This document shows positions 35,592 through 44,198 of a stretch of DNA of 64,000 nucleotides, one piece after another. This stretch comes from Erythrobacter sp. YT30 (GTDB lineage Bacteria; Pseudomonadota; Alphaproteobacteria; Sphingomonadales; Sphingomonadaceae). The stretch spans positions 744,001-808,000 of the forward strand of contig NZ_LMAF01000001.1 of assembly GCF_001542875.1 (NCBI RefSeq), given 5' to 3'. Under the pieces are notes generated by a model that worked only from the letters and a program-made list of their open reading frames with translations, was not told the DNA's origin and made no database searches. Made by a program: the position numbers and the translations under genes. Position 1 is the first letter of the stretch, and each line of letters opens with the position of its first letter.

Positions 35592-35716
35592 CCGCAGCCG
35601 CGCTTGCACCAAGCCAAAGGAAAGCCTAAAGCGCCATGCATTCGGCCTGTGGGAGGGCATTTTGGCTTTCCGCAACACACCGAAACCAGTTTTCACCTCT
35701 TTATCGGAGACACCTC

Positions 35717-36502
35717 ATGGCCAGCGCGCCGCAGCCACAACTTCCGCTGTTTTACAAAGATTTGCTTCCACTCAACAGCCGCGATCATGCCGACTGGAGA
35801 GTAGGCTCATTCAGCAATGCTGATTTCCTCGCTTCAACGCACGCAATTCCGCTGACGGTTGACGAATTCGTCGATGCACAGCGCAACTATCCGATCGTGT
35901 TCACCGCAGGTGATGATCCGCTGCCAATCGCGCTGATGGGCCTCAATGAAGGCGTCAACGTCTTTATCGGTGATGATGGCAAGCTGGTGTCAGAGGTTTA
36001 TGTCCCAGCATATGTGCGCCGTTACCCCTTCATCCTCGCCAAACTTCAGCAAGACAGCGATGATATGTCGCTGTGCTTTGACCCAAGCGCGGACGTCATC
36101 AAGAAGCAAGACGAAGGCAACCTCCTCTTCGAAGGTGGTGAGGCAACCGAATACACCAAGGGTGTGCTCGAATTCTGCCGTAAGTTCGAAGAATCGGGCC
36201 AGCGTACCAAGGCGTTTCTTGAAGAGCTCAAAAAACTCGACATCCTCATGGACGGCGAGATCGCCATCACGCGTTCGGACAACCCTGAAAAGCCGTTTGT
36301 CTATCGCGGCTTCAAGATGGTTGACGAGAACAAGCTGCGCGAACTCGACAAAGACACGCTCGAGGCTCTTAACAAAAACGGCATGATCATGCTGATCCAC
36401 GCACACCTGTTCTCAATGAACCTGATGCGCTCTGTTTTCGAAAAGCAATCGCGCATGGGCAAGGTTCCAGAGCCTGCGCCCGCACCGCAACAGGTCAACT
36501 GA
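35717..36502 (+). CDS. SapC family protein
   Basis: The 261-residue protein begins LPLFYKDLLPLNSRDHADWRVG and continues with FLASTHAIPLTVDEFVDAQRNYPIVFT, DDPLPIALMGLNEGVNVFI and VSEVYVPAYVRRYPFILAK. These are the marks of the SapC family named after Caulobacter, where sapC is linked to the S-layer. In sphingomonads such genes often accompany TonB receptors; none is next to this one. The ATG at 35717 follows GGAGACACCTC. Function is not established. Confidence 0.82.
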   Translation: MASAPQPQLPLFYKDLLPLNSRDHADWRVGSFSNADFLASTHAIPLTVDEFVDAQRNYPIVFTAGDDPLPIALMGLNEGVNVFIGDDGKLVSEVYVPAYVRRYPFILAKLQQDSDDMSLCFDPSADVIKKQDEGNLLFEGGEATEYTKGVLEFCRKFEESGQRTKAFLEELKKLDILMDGEIAITRSDNPEKPFVYRGFKMVDENKLRELDKDTLEALNKNGMIMLIHAHLFSMNLMRSVFEKQSRMGKVPEPAPAPQQVN

Positions 36503-36516
36503 GCGGATTGACATCT

Positions 36517-36544
36517 TGCGGGGTTTGCAAGTGCAGACCCCGCA
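36517..36544 (+). terminator. GC-rich hairpin after sapC-like gene
   Basis: TGCGGGGT and ACCCCGCA form a perfect 8-bp stem 15 bases after the stop codon. No T tract follows (GCATCCTTAAG), so it may be a processing or attenuating stem rather than a full terminator. Confidence 0.5.
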
Positions 36545-36582
36545 GCATCCTTAAGCAATCAAAGCATGTGCGACGCTCGGCT

Positions 36583-36611
36583 CTTGAACGCGCCTGGCGC
36601 AATTCCCATCT
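36583..36611 (+). promoter_or_regulatory. Sigma-32 (RpoH)-like promoter
   Basis: CTTGAAC (36583-36589) and CCCATCT (36605-36611) are separated by 15 bases. The sigma-32 consensus in E. coli is CTTGAAA and CCCATNT with 11-16 bases between, so 13 of 13 defined positions match except the last base of the first box. Transcription would start near 36618, right at the first hairpin of the proposed small RNA. Confidence 0.6.
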
Positions 36612-36617
36612 TTACAA

Positions 36618-36726
36618 GTGAGCGGCGCACCCCCCTCATTTGCCGCTCAAGAGCTGTTCTCCAAAGAGCAGCCCTCCCTGAACTCTGACCACCTCGTGCC
36701 AGTGTGCGCGAGGTGGTTTTTTCTTT
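36618..36726 (+). ncRNA. Candidate heat-shock-type small RNA with C-rich loops
   Basis: No protein is encoded between the sapC-like gene and the convergent amidohydrolase gene, but the plus strand holds an ordered set of RNA elements. Stem 1 is GAGCGGC/GCCGCTC (36620-36648) with a C-rich loop containing CCCCCCTC. Stem 2 is GCTGTTCT/AGAGCAGC (36653-36672) with a CCAA loop. An unpaired CCCTCCCTG follows, then the terminator at 36688. Both C-rich segments can pair with Shine-Dalgarno sequences. A sigma-32-like promoter ends 7 bases upstream. The design resembles CcsR-type 'cuckoo' RNAs of Rhodobacter. Confidence 0.6.
36688..36726 (+). terminator. Strong rho-independent terminator
   Basis: ACCACCTCG and CGAGGTGGT form a perfect 9-bp stem with a 12-base loop, followed by T6-C-T3 on the plus strand. 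The minus strand has no T tract after the stem, so it works in the plus direction. It is 185 bases past the sapC-like stop, too far to be a simple end for that gene alone. Confidence 0.88.
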
Positions 36727-36775
36727 GAAGTTCAAATGCCTGAAGCGCGTTTTTCGCAAATGATGTGAATCTGGA

Positions 36776-37780
36776 TTACTCGGCCGCCTGCGCGATTTCC
36801 CCTTCACCGCCCAGCCTTGCAGCTTCAGCGCCCAATTCCCGCACCAACCCGGCCAGCATAGCGGCCATGGGTTTCACTTCTGCGCTTGGTTCGCTCAGCC
36901 GGTCATCCAGATAAGAGGAACGGCATACTTCGACCTGCACCGCATGCAGGCCGCGCGGCGGTGAAGCGTGGCGATCGAGCACGTATCCACCCGAATAAGG
37001 CCGATTGTGCGCCGACGAACAGCCGAAATTGTCGAGGAAGCGCATGGCCCTGGCGATGATAGAAGCATCGCAAGCTGCACCGAAACGGTCCCCTAAAACG
37101 ATGCGCGGCGCGCTGCTTTGACCCACTTGTCGGCGAAGCGGCGGCATCGAATGCAAATCAATGAGGAGAGCTGCCCCCCAGATATCTCGAATACGCTCCA
37201 ATTCGCTCGCCAGAAAATCGTGATACGGCCGGTGAATGCTGTCAATCCGCCGATCCAACTCATCGCGATCAAGTCTCGACCGCCAGATTTCGCCAAACCC
37301 CGGCAAGCGGCGCGGCACAAGGCCAAGTCCGCTTCTCGCTCTTCGATTAACCCCGGCGGAATGCCCTTTTTTGGTTTGATCGGATCGCTTTTGGCCAACG
37401 ATCATGTCCCAATCGACATCATCGTGGGCCCGGTTCAGATCGAGCATCGCGCGCGGTGCGTGGGCCACAAGCAGGCCTGCGCCGGTTGCCTTGGCCATTT
37501 CGACCCCGATCGCATCAACATAACGATCTTCGAGTCGCAGCTGGCCCAGCTCCGCATCGCGCATCTGTTTCAGAACCGATGGCGGATAAAGACGTCCGGC
37601 ATGCGGCACCGCAATCAAAACGGGTAAAGGCATGCTAGGCGGCGCGATGTAGGTGAACGCGGGGCCGAGCGATGACGCGTCCTTGGCGATGCCCACTTCG
37701 CCTCGCTCAATCTTCACGAGGTCGGATTGATTGACGGGCTCAAAACTGCCGATTTTCGCGGGATTGCGAGGGGATCTCAT
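36776..37780 (-). CDS. N-formylglutamate amidohydrolase family protein
   Basis: A 334-residue protein with metal-site and active-site motifs of the family: VPHAGRLYP, the first Glu in LEDRYVDAI, APRAMLDLNR, and IDLHSMPPL. Family members release glutamate from N-formylglutamate in histidine breakdown, but no hut genes are near, so the substrate is open. ATG 37780 (MRSPRNPAKI) was chosen over a TTG start at 37843, though neither has a clear ribosome site. It is convergent with the small RNA terminator and divergent from cpdR. Confidence 0.83.
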   Translation of the reverse strand: MRSPRNPAKIGSFEPVNQSDLVKIERGEVGIAKDASSLGPAFTYIAPPSMPLPVLIAVPHAGRLYPPSVLKQMRDAELGQLRLEDRYVDAIGVEMAKATGAGLLVAHAPRAMLDLNRAHDDVDWDMIVGQKRSDQTKKGHSAGVNRRARSGLGLVPRRLPGFGEIWRSRLDRDELDRRIDSIHRPYHDFLASELERIRDIWGAALLIDLHSMPPLRRQVGQSSAPRIVLGDRFGAACDASIIARAMRFLDNFGCSSAHNRPYSGGYVLDRHASPPRGLHAVQVEVCRSSYLDDRLSEPSAEVKPMAAMLAGLVRELGAEAARLGGEGEIAQAAE

Positions 37781-37932
37781 AATGTGCGTGCTGCCCCGTT
37801 TCCAAGTCCAAGTCAAAGGGTCATTCCTCAAGATCCGCCGCAATATTCACTTTGCGGTGTGCCACTATCTCAATCTGCGACACTCATCGATTCAGGAAAG
37901 ATTTCTTAAGCCCGTGCTGGTATGGGCATCGC

Positions 37933-38322
37933 ATGACCGAAATTCACGCTCCCCGCATCCTGTTGGCTGAAGATGACGAAGCCATGCGCACCTATCTCGT
38001 GCGTGCGCTTTCCAATGCAGGATACGACGTGAAAGCGGTGGATCGCGGGACAGAAGCCGTACCGCTTTTGGAAAGCGAATCGTTCGATCTTCTGCTCTCA
38101 GACATTGTCATGCCTGAAATGGACGGGATCGAATTGGCGCAGCGATGTGCGGAGGTGAGCCCGAAAACCAAAGTGATGTTCATCACAGGCTTTGCTGCCG
38201 TTTCGCTCCGCGCAAGCCGCGAGCAGCCGCATGCGAAGGTTTTGTCGAAACCTTTCCATCTGCGCGACCTCGTACTTGAGGTGGAACGCGTTTTTGAAGA
38301 GCAGCAACAAGCCAAAGTCTAG
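37933..38322 (+). CDS. cpdR: Single-domain response regulator CpdR
   Basis: A 129-residue receiver domain without an output domain. The phosphoacceptor is Asp57 in LLLSDIVMPEMDGIELAQ, the acidic pair is AEDDEAM, and the conserved Lys is in VLSKPFHLRDLV. The FITGFAAVSLRA segment and overall length are close to Caulobacter CpdR as I recall it. Unphosphorylated CpdR primes the ClpXP protease to degrade cell-cycle regulators including CtrA; phosphate comes from CckA through ChpT. CckA is encoded at 52653-55172 in this window. Confidence 0.9.
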   Translation: MTEIHAPRILLAEDDEAMRTYLVRALSNAGYDVKAVDRGTEAVPLLESESFDLLLSDIVMPEMDGIELAQRCAEVSPKTKVMFITGFAAVSLRASREQPHAKVLSKPFHLRDLVLEVERVFEEQQQAKV

Positions 38323-38430
38323 GCGTCAAAGGACCAATTACGGTGCCATCCACTTACAGGCTTGCGCACTCCGAAATGCTTCGCTAATTCGCCGCTTCGC
38401 TTTGGCGCTGCCAAGGCCACACGATGGTGC

Positions 38431-38505
38431 GGGCGTATAGCTCAGTGGTAGAGCACTGTATTGACATTGCAGGGGTCGGAAGTTCAACTCTTCCTACGCC
38501 CACCA
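38431..38505 (+). tRNA. tRNA-Val (anticodon GAC)
   Basis: A complete 75-nt cloverleaf: acceptor GGGCGTA/TACGCCC, D stem GCTC/GAGC, anticodon stem CTGTA/TGCAG with loop TTGACAT (GAC), T stem GGAAG/CTTCC with loop TTCAACT, and an encoded ACCA end. All stems pair. It lies between cpdR and an SDR-like gene and is not part of a tRNA cluster. I saw no repeat of its 3' end nearby to suggest an integrated element. Confidence 0.96.
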
Positions 38506-38576
38506 TCGTCCTCCGTACGCTCACAGAAATCTCGCACTGTTTTGAACCTTAACCGGTTCCCATGCGTAATGTGTGC

Positions 38577-39272
38577 ATGACGCATTCAATTCTACTTTTT
38601 GGCGCAAGCGGCGATACCGGCGGCCATGCCATGGATCAGGCTCTGGACCGTGGTTGGAGCGTGCGCGCAGCAGAACCCAGTTTTTCCGAGAAATTCCCCA
38701 GCCATGAGCGCCTCGAAACGCGAGAGGCAGATTTAATCGAAGGCGATCTGGCCGAAGTCATGGACGGCGTTGATGCTGTTGTCTCTGCTGTCGGCCTTCC
38801 CCGCGATCCTCAAACGCTGATCAATCCGCCGCCGCTCTACACCGAAGGCGCAGTCAACATCATCTCCGCCATGCGAAAAACGGGCGTGAAACGTTTTGTG
38901 ACCATCTCGGCAGCGTTTGCCGATCCCGATGCCACGGTGCCGTTGTGGTTCAAGGCAGCAACCGCGCCGCTTGATCGTATTTTTCGCCAAATGGCAGAGA
39001 TGGAACGGGTCTTGCGCGTTTGTGAGGATATTGAATGGACAGCGATGCGCCCTGGATGGCTCCTCAGCCGAGAGCGCACCGGGGATTTTGAGGTGTCACT
39101 CGATGATCTGCCCGCGGGCAAGCTTCGCACACGGCGTGCTGATCTGGCGCAATTCATGCTCGATTGCGTGGCCGAAGAAAAGCATGTGCACGAGCGTCCC
39201 TTTATAGCTCGCAAGGAAAGCATCACGCTTGAGACACCGCCAGCGCTGATTGAAGAGCTTCTTCCCTTCTAA
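38577..39272 (+). CDS. NAD(P)-binding atypical SDR-family protein
   Basis: A 231-residue protein with an N-terminal Rossmann motif GASGDTGGHAMDQAL and an NmrA/SDR-a5-like layout: VDAVVSAVGLP, SAMRKTGVKRFVTISAAFA, and MRPGWLL near the C-terminus. The Tyr-x3-Lys of classical SDRs is missing, so it is probably an NADPH-binding regulator or flavin/quinone-type reductase of the BLVRB-like group. The substrate is unknown. ATG 38577 gives the usual start just before the Rossmann strand; an upstream ATG at 38562 is also in frame. Confidence 0.78.
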   Translation: MTHSILLFGASGDTGGHAMDQALDRGWSVRAAEPSFSEKFPSHERLETREADLIEGDLAEVMDGVDAVVSAVGLPRDPQTLINPPPLYTEGAVNIISAMRKTGVKRFVTISAAFADPDATVPLWFKAATAPLDRIFRQMAEMERVLRVCEDIEWTAMRPGWLLSRERTGDFEVSLDDLPAGKLRTRRADLAQFMLDCVAEEKHVHERPFIARKESITLETPPALIEELLPF

Positions 39273-39387
39273 GCTAAGCGCCCAGGATTGGCCCGCCCAG
39301 CCTGAAAAAAGCGATCAACCGCCACCCCACCTTGAACCTTTGCCCACCTCTGCTAGAGGCTCCGCAGGGATCACATCAGACATACTG

Positions 39388-39397
39388 TTGTGCACAA
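39388..39397. promoter_or_regulatory. Short palindrome upstream of icd
   Basis: TTGTGCACAA is a perfect 10-base palindrome 28 bases before the icd ATG. It could be an operator core. Chance occurrence is quite possible for a site of this length. Confidence 0.2.
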
Positions 39398-39425
39398 TCA
39401 CTCTTGTGGGATGAGCAGCTAAGCC

Positions 39426-40646
39426 ATGCAGAAAATTCAGGTCAAAAACCCAGTTGTCGAACTCGACGGCGACGAGATGACGAAAATCATCTGGCAGTGG
39501 ATTCGCGAAAGGCTGATCCTGCCCTATCTCGATGTTGATCTGAAATATTACGACCTCTCCATCGAAAAACGCGATGAGACGGACGACCAAATAACGGTCG
39601 ATGCCGCCAACGCCATCAAGGAACACGGCGTCGGCGTAAAATGCGCGACCATCACTCCCGATGAAGCGCGCGTTGAAGAGTTTGACCTTAAAAAGATGTG
39701 GCGTTCGCCCAACGGCACGATCCGCAATATCTTGGGCGGCGTTGTTTTCCGTGAACCCATCGTGATTGACAACGTGCCGCGCCTCGTTCCTGGCTGGACC
39801 GACCCGATTGTGGTTGGCCGTCACGCCTTTGGTGACCAATATCGCGCTACCGACACCCTGATCCCCGGCGCGGGCAAGCTGCGCCTCGTATTCGAAGGCG
39901 AAGATGGCGAGAAAATCGACCTCGACGTGTTCGAATTCCAAAGCTCGGGCGTCGCCATGGCGATGTACAATCTTGACCATTCGATCCGCGCCTTCGCTCG
40001 CGCGTCAATGAATTACGGCCTTGATCGCAAGTGGCCGGTTTACCTGTCGACCAAGAACACCATCATGAAAAAGTATGATGGCCGTTTCAAAGACCTATTT
40101 CAGGAAGTGTACGAAGCCGAATTCGAAGAGCGCTTCAAGGAAGCTGGCATCCATTACGAGCACCGCCTGATTGATGACATGGTCGCATCTGCGCTCAAAT
40201 GGTCGGGCAAGTTTGTGTGGGCGTGTAAGAACTATGACGGCGATGTTCAGTCAGACACCGTCGCGCAAGGCTTCGGCTCGCTTGGCCTCATGACATCAGT
40301 TCTGATGACACCCGATGGCAAAACCGTCGAAGCGGAAGCAGCCCACGGCACGGTGACGCGCCACTATCGCCAGCACCAGCAGGGCAAAGCGACATCGACC
40401 AACCCGATTGCATCGATCTTCGCCTGGACGCGCGGCCTCATGTATCGCGGCAAGTTCGACGACACCCCGGACGTGGTGCGCTTTGCTGAAACGCTTGAGC
40501 GCGTCTGTATCGAAACCGTCGAAAACGGCGCGATGACCAAGGATTTGGCTCTCCTTATCGGCCCGGGCCAGAACTGGCTGACGACAGAGCAATTCTTTGA
40601 AGCGATTGTGACCAATCTTGAAAAGGAAATGGAGAGCTGGGCCTGA
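39426..40646 (+). CDS. icd: NADP-dependent isocitrate dehydrogenase (eukaryote-like type)
   Basis: A 406-residue homodimeric-type IDH that oxidises isocitrate to 2-oxoglutarate in the TCA cycle. [19 protein letters not shown] at the N-terminus, [14 protein letters not shown] (substrate-binding Ser/Arg), [30 protein letters not shown] (metal Asp) and [12 protein letters not shown] (NADP site) are all present. The sequence is of the type shared with eukaryotic NADP-IDH and common in alphaproteobacteria, rather than E. coli Icd. It is followed by a long hairpin. Confidence 0.96.
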   Translation: MQKIQVKNPVVELDGDEMTKIIWQWIRERLILPYLDVDLKYYDLSIEKRDETDDQITVDAANAIKEHGVGVKCATITPDEARVEEFDLKKMWRSPNGTIRNILGGVVFREPIVIDNVPRLVPGWTDPIVVGRHAFGDQYRATDTLIPGAGKLRLVFEGEDGEKIDLDVFEFQSSGVAMAMYNLDHSIRAFARASMNYGLDRKWPVYLSTKNTIMKKYDGRFKDLFQEVYEAEFEERFKEAGIHYEHRLIDDMVASALKWSGKFVWACKNYDGDVQSDTVAQGFGSLGLMTSVLMTPDGKTVEAEAAHGTVTRHYRQHQQGKATSTNPIASIFAWTRGLMYRGKFDDTPDVVRFAETLERVCIETVENGAMTKDLALLIGPGQNWLTTEQFFEAIVTNLEKEMESWA

Positions 40647-40702
40647 TCGCCTAGCGCCACTCCCCAACCGTCAAACACAGGAACCGCTGCGACAAAGCAG
40701 CG

Positions 40703-40746
40703 TAGAGAAAGGGCGGGCGCTTCGATGAGCGTACCGCCCTTCTCTA
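40703..40746 (+). terminator. Long hairpin after icd
   Basis: TAGAGAAAGGGCGG and CCGCCCTTCTCTA pair over 13 bases with one bulged A; an inner CGCT/AGCG stem extends it. The following bases ATTGTATC are only moderately T-rich. It lies 57 bases after icd and 24 bases before the GNAT-nitrilase ATG at 40770, which argues against translation starting at 40725 inside the stem. Confidence 0.6.
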
Positions 40747-40769
40747 TTGTATCTCAGGATGCCTCCCGC

Positions 40770-42425
40770 ATGAGCGATAAACCCGCCAAAACCAAGCTGC
40801 CCAAAGCGCGTTTGGAAGTTCGACAGGCAAAGCTTGGCGATGTGCGCGCTATCGGCGACCTCGTGCGCCGCGCCTACGCAGACCTGCCCGCTTACACGCA
40901 GGGCGAGATTCGCGGACAGATAAACAATTACCCCGATGGCTGTTTTGTCGCGAAACTCGATGGCAAGCTGGTGGGATATTGCGCGTCGATGCGGCTTGAT
41001 GAAGACGTCGCTCTATCGGACCACACCTGGGACGAGGTTACGGGCAATGGCTTTGGCTCGCGCCACGATCCGACAGGCGACTGGCTTTACGGCTATGAGC
41101 TTTGCGTTGATCCCAAAGTGCGCGGAACGCGGCTTGGCCGGCGACTTTATGAAGAACGCCGCGCTCTGGCAGAGAGGCTTGATCTGACCGGTATTGTATT
41201 TGGGGGGCGCATGCCGGGATACGCGCGGGCTAAACGGCGCAAGACCAATCGCGCTGATGATCCGCAGGAATATCTCGATCTGATCCTTGAGGGCAAAGTC
41301 CACGATCCGGTTCTCCGCTTCCAGCTTGCCAACGGGTTTGAGCCTTCCGGCATCCTTCACAAATACCTGCCCGAAGACAAAGCAAGCCGCGGCAATGCCG
41401 TTCGCATGGTCTGGCGAAACCCCTACGTTGATGCCGACGCTCCTCGAAAGCACCGCTTACCGCGCGATGTCGAAAGCGTTCGAATTGCGACCTGCCAATT
41501 GCAGGCGCGCGCAGTTTCCGACTTTGACGAGTTCATGCGCCAGGTTGAATATTTCGTCGATGTTGCAGCGGATTACGAAGCGGACTTCATCGTGTTTCCG
41601 GAAATGTTCACGCTGATGCTGCTGTCGGCGGAGGATGAGGAATTGTCCTCGCAGGAATCGATCGAAGCGCTCAGTCGATACACGCCCCGCATTCGCAAGC
41701 GCCTTTCCGAAATGGCGCTCTCGTACAATATCAACATCATCGGTGGATCGCACCCTACGCGAATGCCCGATGGCGACATTCACAACGTCGCTTATGTGTG
41801 CCTGCGCGATGGGTCGATTTACGCGCAGGAGAAGATCCACCCCACCCCGAACGAGGCCTATTGGTGGAACATCAAAGGCGGCGACAGCATCGATGCGATC
41901 CCCACCGATTGCGGGCCTATCGGGGTGCTCATCTGTTATGACAGCGAATTTCCCGAGCTTGCCCGAAGGCTGGTCGACGAAGGTGCGCGCATCATTTTCG
42001 TGCCCTTCTGCACCGACAGCCGCCAAGGCTACATGCGGGTTCGCTATTGCTCGGCAGCACGCGCGATTGAAAACCAGTGCTATGTCGTGATGAGCGGCAA
42101 TGTCGGCAATCTGCCCAATGTCGCCAATATGGATATCCAGTACGCGCAAAGCTGCATCCTGACCCCCTGCGACTTCCCGTTTGCGCGCGACGGGATTGCC
42201 GCAGAGGCAAGCGAAAATGTCGAAACGCTCACCATCAGCGATGTGAACCTTGCTGACTTGCAATGGGCCAGAGCTGAGGGGACCGTGCAGAACCTCGCGG
42301 ACAGGCGCTTCGATCTCTACCGCATCGAGTGGGACAAAAGGGTCGGCAATATCTCCGATCCCCTTGGCCTTCCCCGCGATGAAGACGATGACACAGACGA
42401 TGACAGGGGCGGCGGCGCTGGCTAA
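40770..42425 (+). CDS. GNAT acetyltransferase - carbon-nitrogen hydrolase fusion
   Basis: A 551-residue two-domain protein. Residues about 15-215 are a GNAT fold (EVRQAKLGDVRAIGDLVRRAYADL, and the acetyl-CoA-binding region LCVDPKVRGTRLGRRLYEERR). Residues about 235-515 are a nitrilase-superfamily amidohydrolase with the full Glu-Lys-Cys triad at Glu278 (FPEMFT), Lys355 (EKIHPTPNE) and Cys389 (LICYDSEFP). The C-terminal tail is strongly acidic (DEDDDTDDDRGGG). Such fusions are known as a family, but the substrate is not. The start follows AGGATGCC. Confidence 0.88.
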   Translation: MSDKPAKTKLPKARLEVRQAKLGDVRAIGDLVRRAYADLPAYTQGEIRGQINNYPDGCFVAKLDGKLVGYCASMRLDEDVALSDHTWDEVTGNGFGSRHDPTGDWLYGYELCVDPKVRGTRLGRRLYEERRALAERLDLTGIVFGGRMPGYARAKRRKTNRADDPQEYLDLILEGKVHDPVLRFQLANGFEPSGILHKYLPEDKASRGNAVRMVWRNPYVDADAPRKHRLPRDVESVRIATCQLQARAVSDFDEFMRQVEYFVDVAADYEADFIVFPEMFTLMLLSAEDEELSSQESIEALSRYTPRIRKRLSEMALSYNINIIGGSHPTRMPDGDIHNVAYVCLRDGSIYAQEKIHPTPNEAYWWNIKGGDSIDAIPTDCGPIGVLICYDSEFPELARRLVDEGARIIFVPFCTDSRQGYMRVRYCSAARAIENQCYVVMSGNVGNLPNVANMDIQYAQSCILTPCDFPFARDGIAAEASENVETLTISDVNLADLQWARAEGTVQNLADRRFDLYRIEWDKRVGNISDPLGLPRDEDDDTDDDRGGGAG

Positions 42426-42434
42426 ACCCTCATT

Positions 42435-44198
42435 ATGGCAGGCGAACTCACCGTAACACCCATGATGCAGGACGCGCTGGTCATCCTCGGCGCGGCAGGC
42501 ATTGTGATCCCGGTGTTTGCACGCTTTCGCGTGACGCCCATTATCGGGTTTATCGTTATTGGAGTTCTGGTGGGGCCGTTTGGCCTCGGCAAGCTGGTGG
42601 GCGAGATACCCTGGCTGCAATACGTCACGATTTCAGACCCTGAAGGACTGACGCCGTTCGCTGATTTCGGGATAATATTGCTGCTATTCGCAATCGGGCT
42701 TGAGCTGTCGTTCAACCGGCTTTGGCAATTGCGCAAATACGTCTTCGGGCTCGGCTCATTGGAACTGCTCATTATCGGGTCCTGCGGGGCGGCGTTCCTG
42801 TATTATGTGAGCGGCATGAACGGGACCGCAGCGCTCGCGCTGGGCTTTGCGCTCGCGTTCTCTTCGACTGCCATCGTGCTCCCCATATCGGGCACGAAGA
42901 GCCCGGTGGGCCGCGCAGCGCTTTCAATGCTTTTGTTCGAAGATATCATGATCGTCCCGATCGTCTTTATCCTCGGCGCACTCGCTCCCAACGCCTCTGC
43001 CGAAGGTGTATCGGGGTTGACGGACACGCTGATACAAGGCGGTTTCGTCGTCCTGATCCTGCTGGTTCTGGGCCGCTTCGCCCTTCCAAGCCTCTTCTCT
43101 CAAGCTGCGCGCACGAAAAGCCCTGAGCTGTTTCTCGCAGCAACCATGCTTGTGGTGATCGGCGCGAGCCTTGCGACTTCCGCGACCGGGCTTTCGCCGA
43201 TTGTGGGTGCGCTCATCGCAGGCCTTCTGATTGCAGAGACGGAATATCACGGCGAAGTCGAAAGCATTATCGAGCCGTTCAAAGGCCTCGCGCTCGGCGT
43301 GTTCCTTATCACCATCGGGATGAGCATTGATCTGCTCGAGATCTGGGCAGACCTTGGCCCCATCATGCTTGCCGTGGTGGGCGTGCTGGTTTTCAAAGCC
43401 ATTGTGACGGGCGTGCTTCTTCGCCTCATGGGCGCGCGGCGCAGCACTGCTGCGGAAACCGGCGTGCTTATGGCGAGCCCTTCGGAAACAACCTTGATCG
43501 TTCTCGCCGCAGCGACAAGTGCTCTCGTCGTCGACACAGAAACCGCACAATTCTGGCAGGTCGTGACGGCCATTGGTCTCACCATTACGCCGCTTCTCGC
43601 AATGCTTGGCCGCTTCATTGCACGCCGCATTGAAAGCACGCCTGAATTGCCAGACGACGATGAAGACATCGCTCGCACAATCATCATCGGGTCAGGCCGC
43701 GTGGGGCGGCTGGTCGCCGATATGATGACGGCACACGAACAGCCCTATGTCTTGCTCGATTCAAACCCAGACATGATCGCGCGTGTCAAACGCGATGGCT
43801 ATCGCGCGACGTTTGGAGATGCGGCGCGCGGCGATGCCTTGACGCGACTGGGCGTGGAGCAGGCACCCGCTGTGGTCCTCACCATGGACGAACCGGTTTT
43901 GGCTCAACGCATCGTCACCAAACTGCGCAAAGAATATCCCAACCTACTAATCGTGGCGCGCGCCCGTGATGGAGAACACGCGGCCAGCCTGTACCGCGCC
44001 GGCGCCAGCCACGCCGTGCCAGAAACGCTGGAGAGTTCGCTGCAATTGTCCGAAGCTGTGCTCGTCGATATCGGCGTCGCCATGGGCCCGGTCATCGCCT
44101 CGATCCACGAAAAGCGCGACGAATACCGCGAAAGACTGGAGATTGACGGCGGGCTTTCGGAAAAGCCGAAACTGCGGACGTCGAGCGTTTCGAGCTAG
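42435..44198 (+). CDS. Kef/CPA2-type cation:proton antiporter with RCK N-domain
   Basis: A 587-residue protein. The first about 390 residues are a CPA2 antiporter with about twelve helices (GFIVIGVLVGPFGLGKL, DFGIILLLFAIGLELSF, ALAFSSTAIVLPISG, LLFEDIMIVPIVFILGAL). Next comes a TrkA-N/RCK domain with the nucleotide fold TIIIGSGRVGRLVADMM and DARGD-type turn GDAARGDALTRLG. KefB/KefC-type proteins export potassium in exchange for protons under control of the cytosolic domain. It begins 9 bases after the fusion gene. Ion specificity is inferred. Confidence 0.88.
   Translation: MAGELTVTPMMQDALVILGAAGIVIPVFARFRVTPIIGFIVIGVLVGPFGLGKLVGEIPWLQYVTISDPEGLTPFADFGIILLLFAIGLELSFNRLWQLRKYVFGLGSLELLIIGSCGAAFLYYVSGMNGTAALALGFALAFSSTAIVLPISGTKSPVGRAALSMLLFEDIMIVPIVFILGALAPNASAEGVSGLTDTLIQGGFVVLILLVLGRFALPSLFSQAARTKSPELFLAATMLVVIGASLATSATGLSPIVGALIAGLLIAETEYHGEVESIIEPFKGLALGVFLITIGMSIDLLEIWADLGPIMLAVVGVLVFKAIVTGVLLRLMGARRSTAAETGVLMASPSETTLIVLAAATSALVVDTETAQFWQVVTAIGLTITPLLAMLGRFIARRIESTPELPDDDEDIARTIIIGSGRVGRLVADMMTAHEQPYVLLDSNPDMIARVKRDGYRATFGDAARGDALTRLGVEQAPAVVLTMDEPVLAQRIVTKLRKEYPNLLIVARARDGEHAASLYRAGASHAVPETLESSLQLSEAVLVDIGVAMGPVIASIHEKRDEYRERLEIDGGLSEKPKLRTSSVSS

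Noticed and set aside
38431-38505. Integrated element at the tRNA-Val gene
   Set aside because: No integrase gene or repeat of the tRNA 3' end was seen within the neighbouring genes, which are all ordinary chromosomal ones.
41457-42620. Minus-strand open frame (387 codons) opposite the GNAT-nitrilase gene
   Set aside because: It is a shadow of the coding strand, with no motif or ribosome site, and extends into the antiporter gene.
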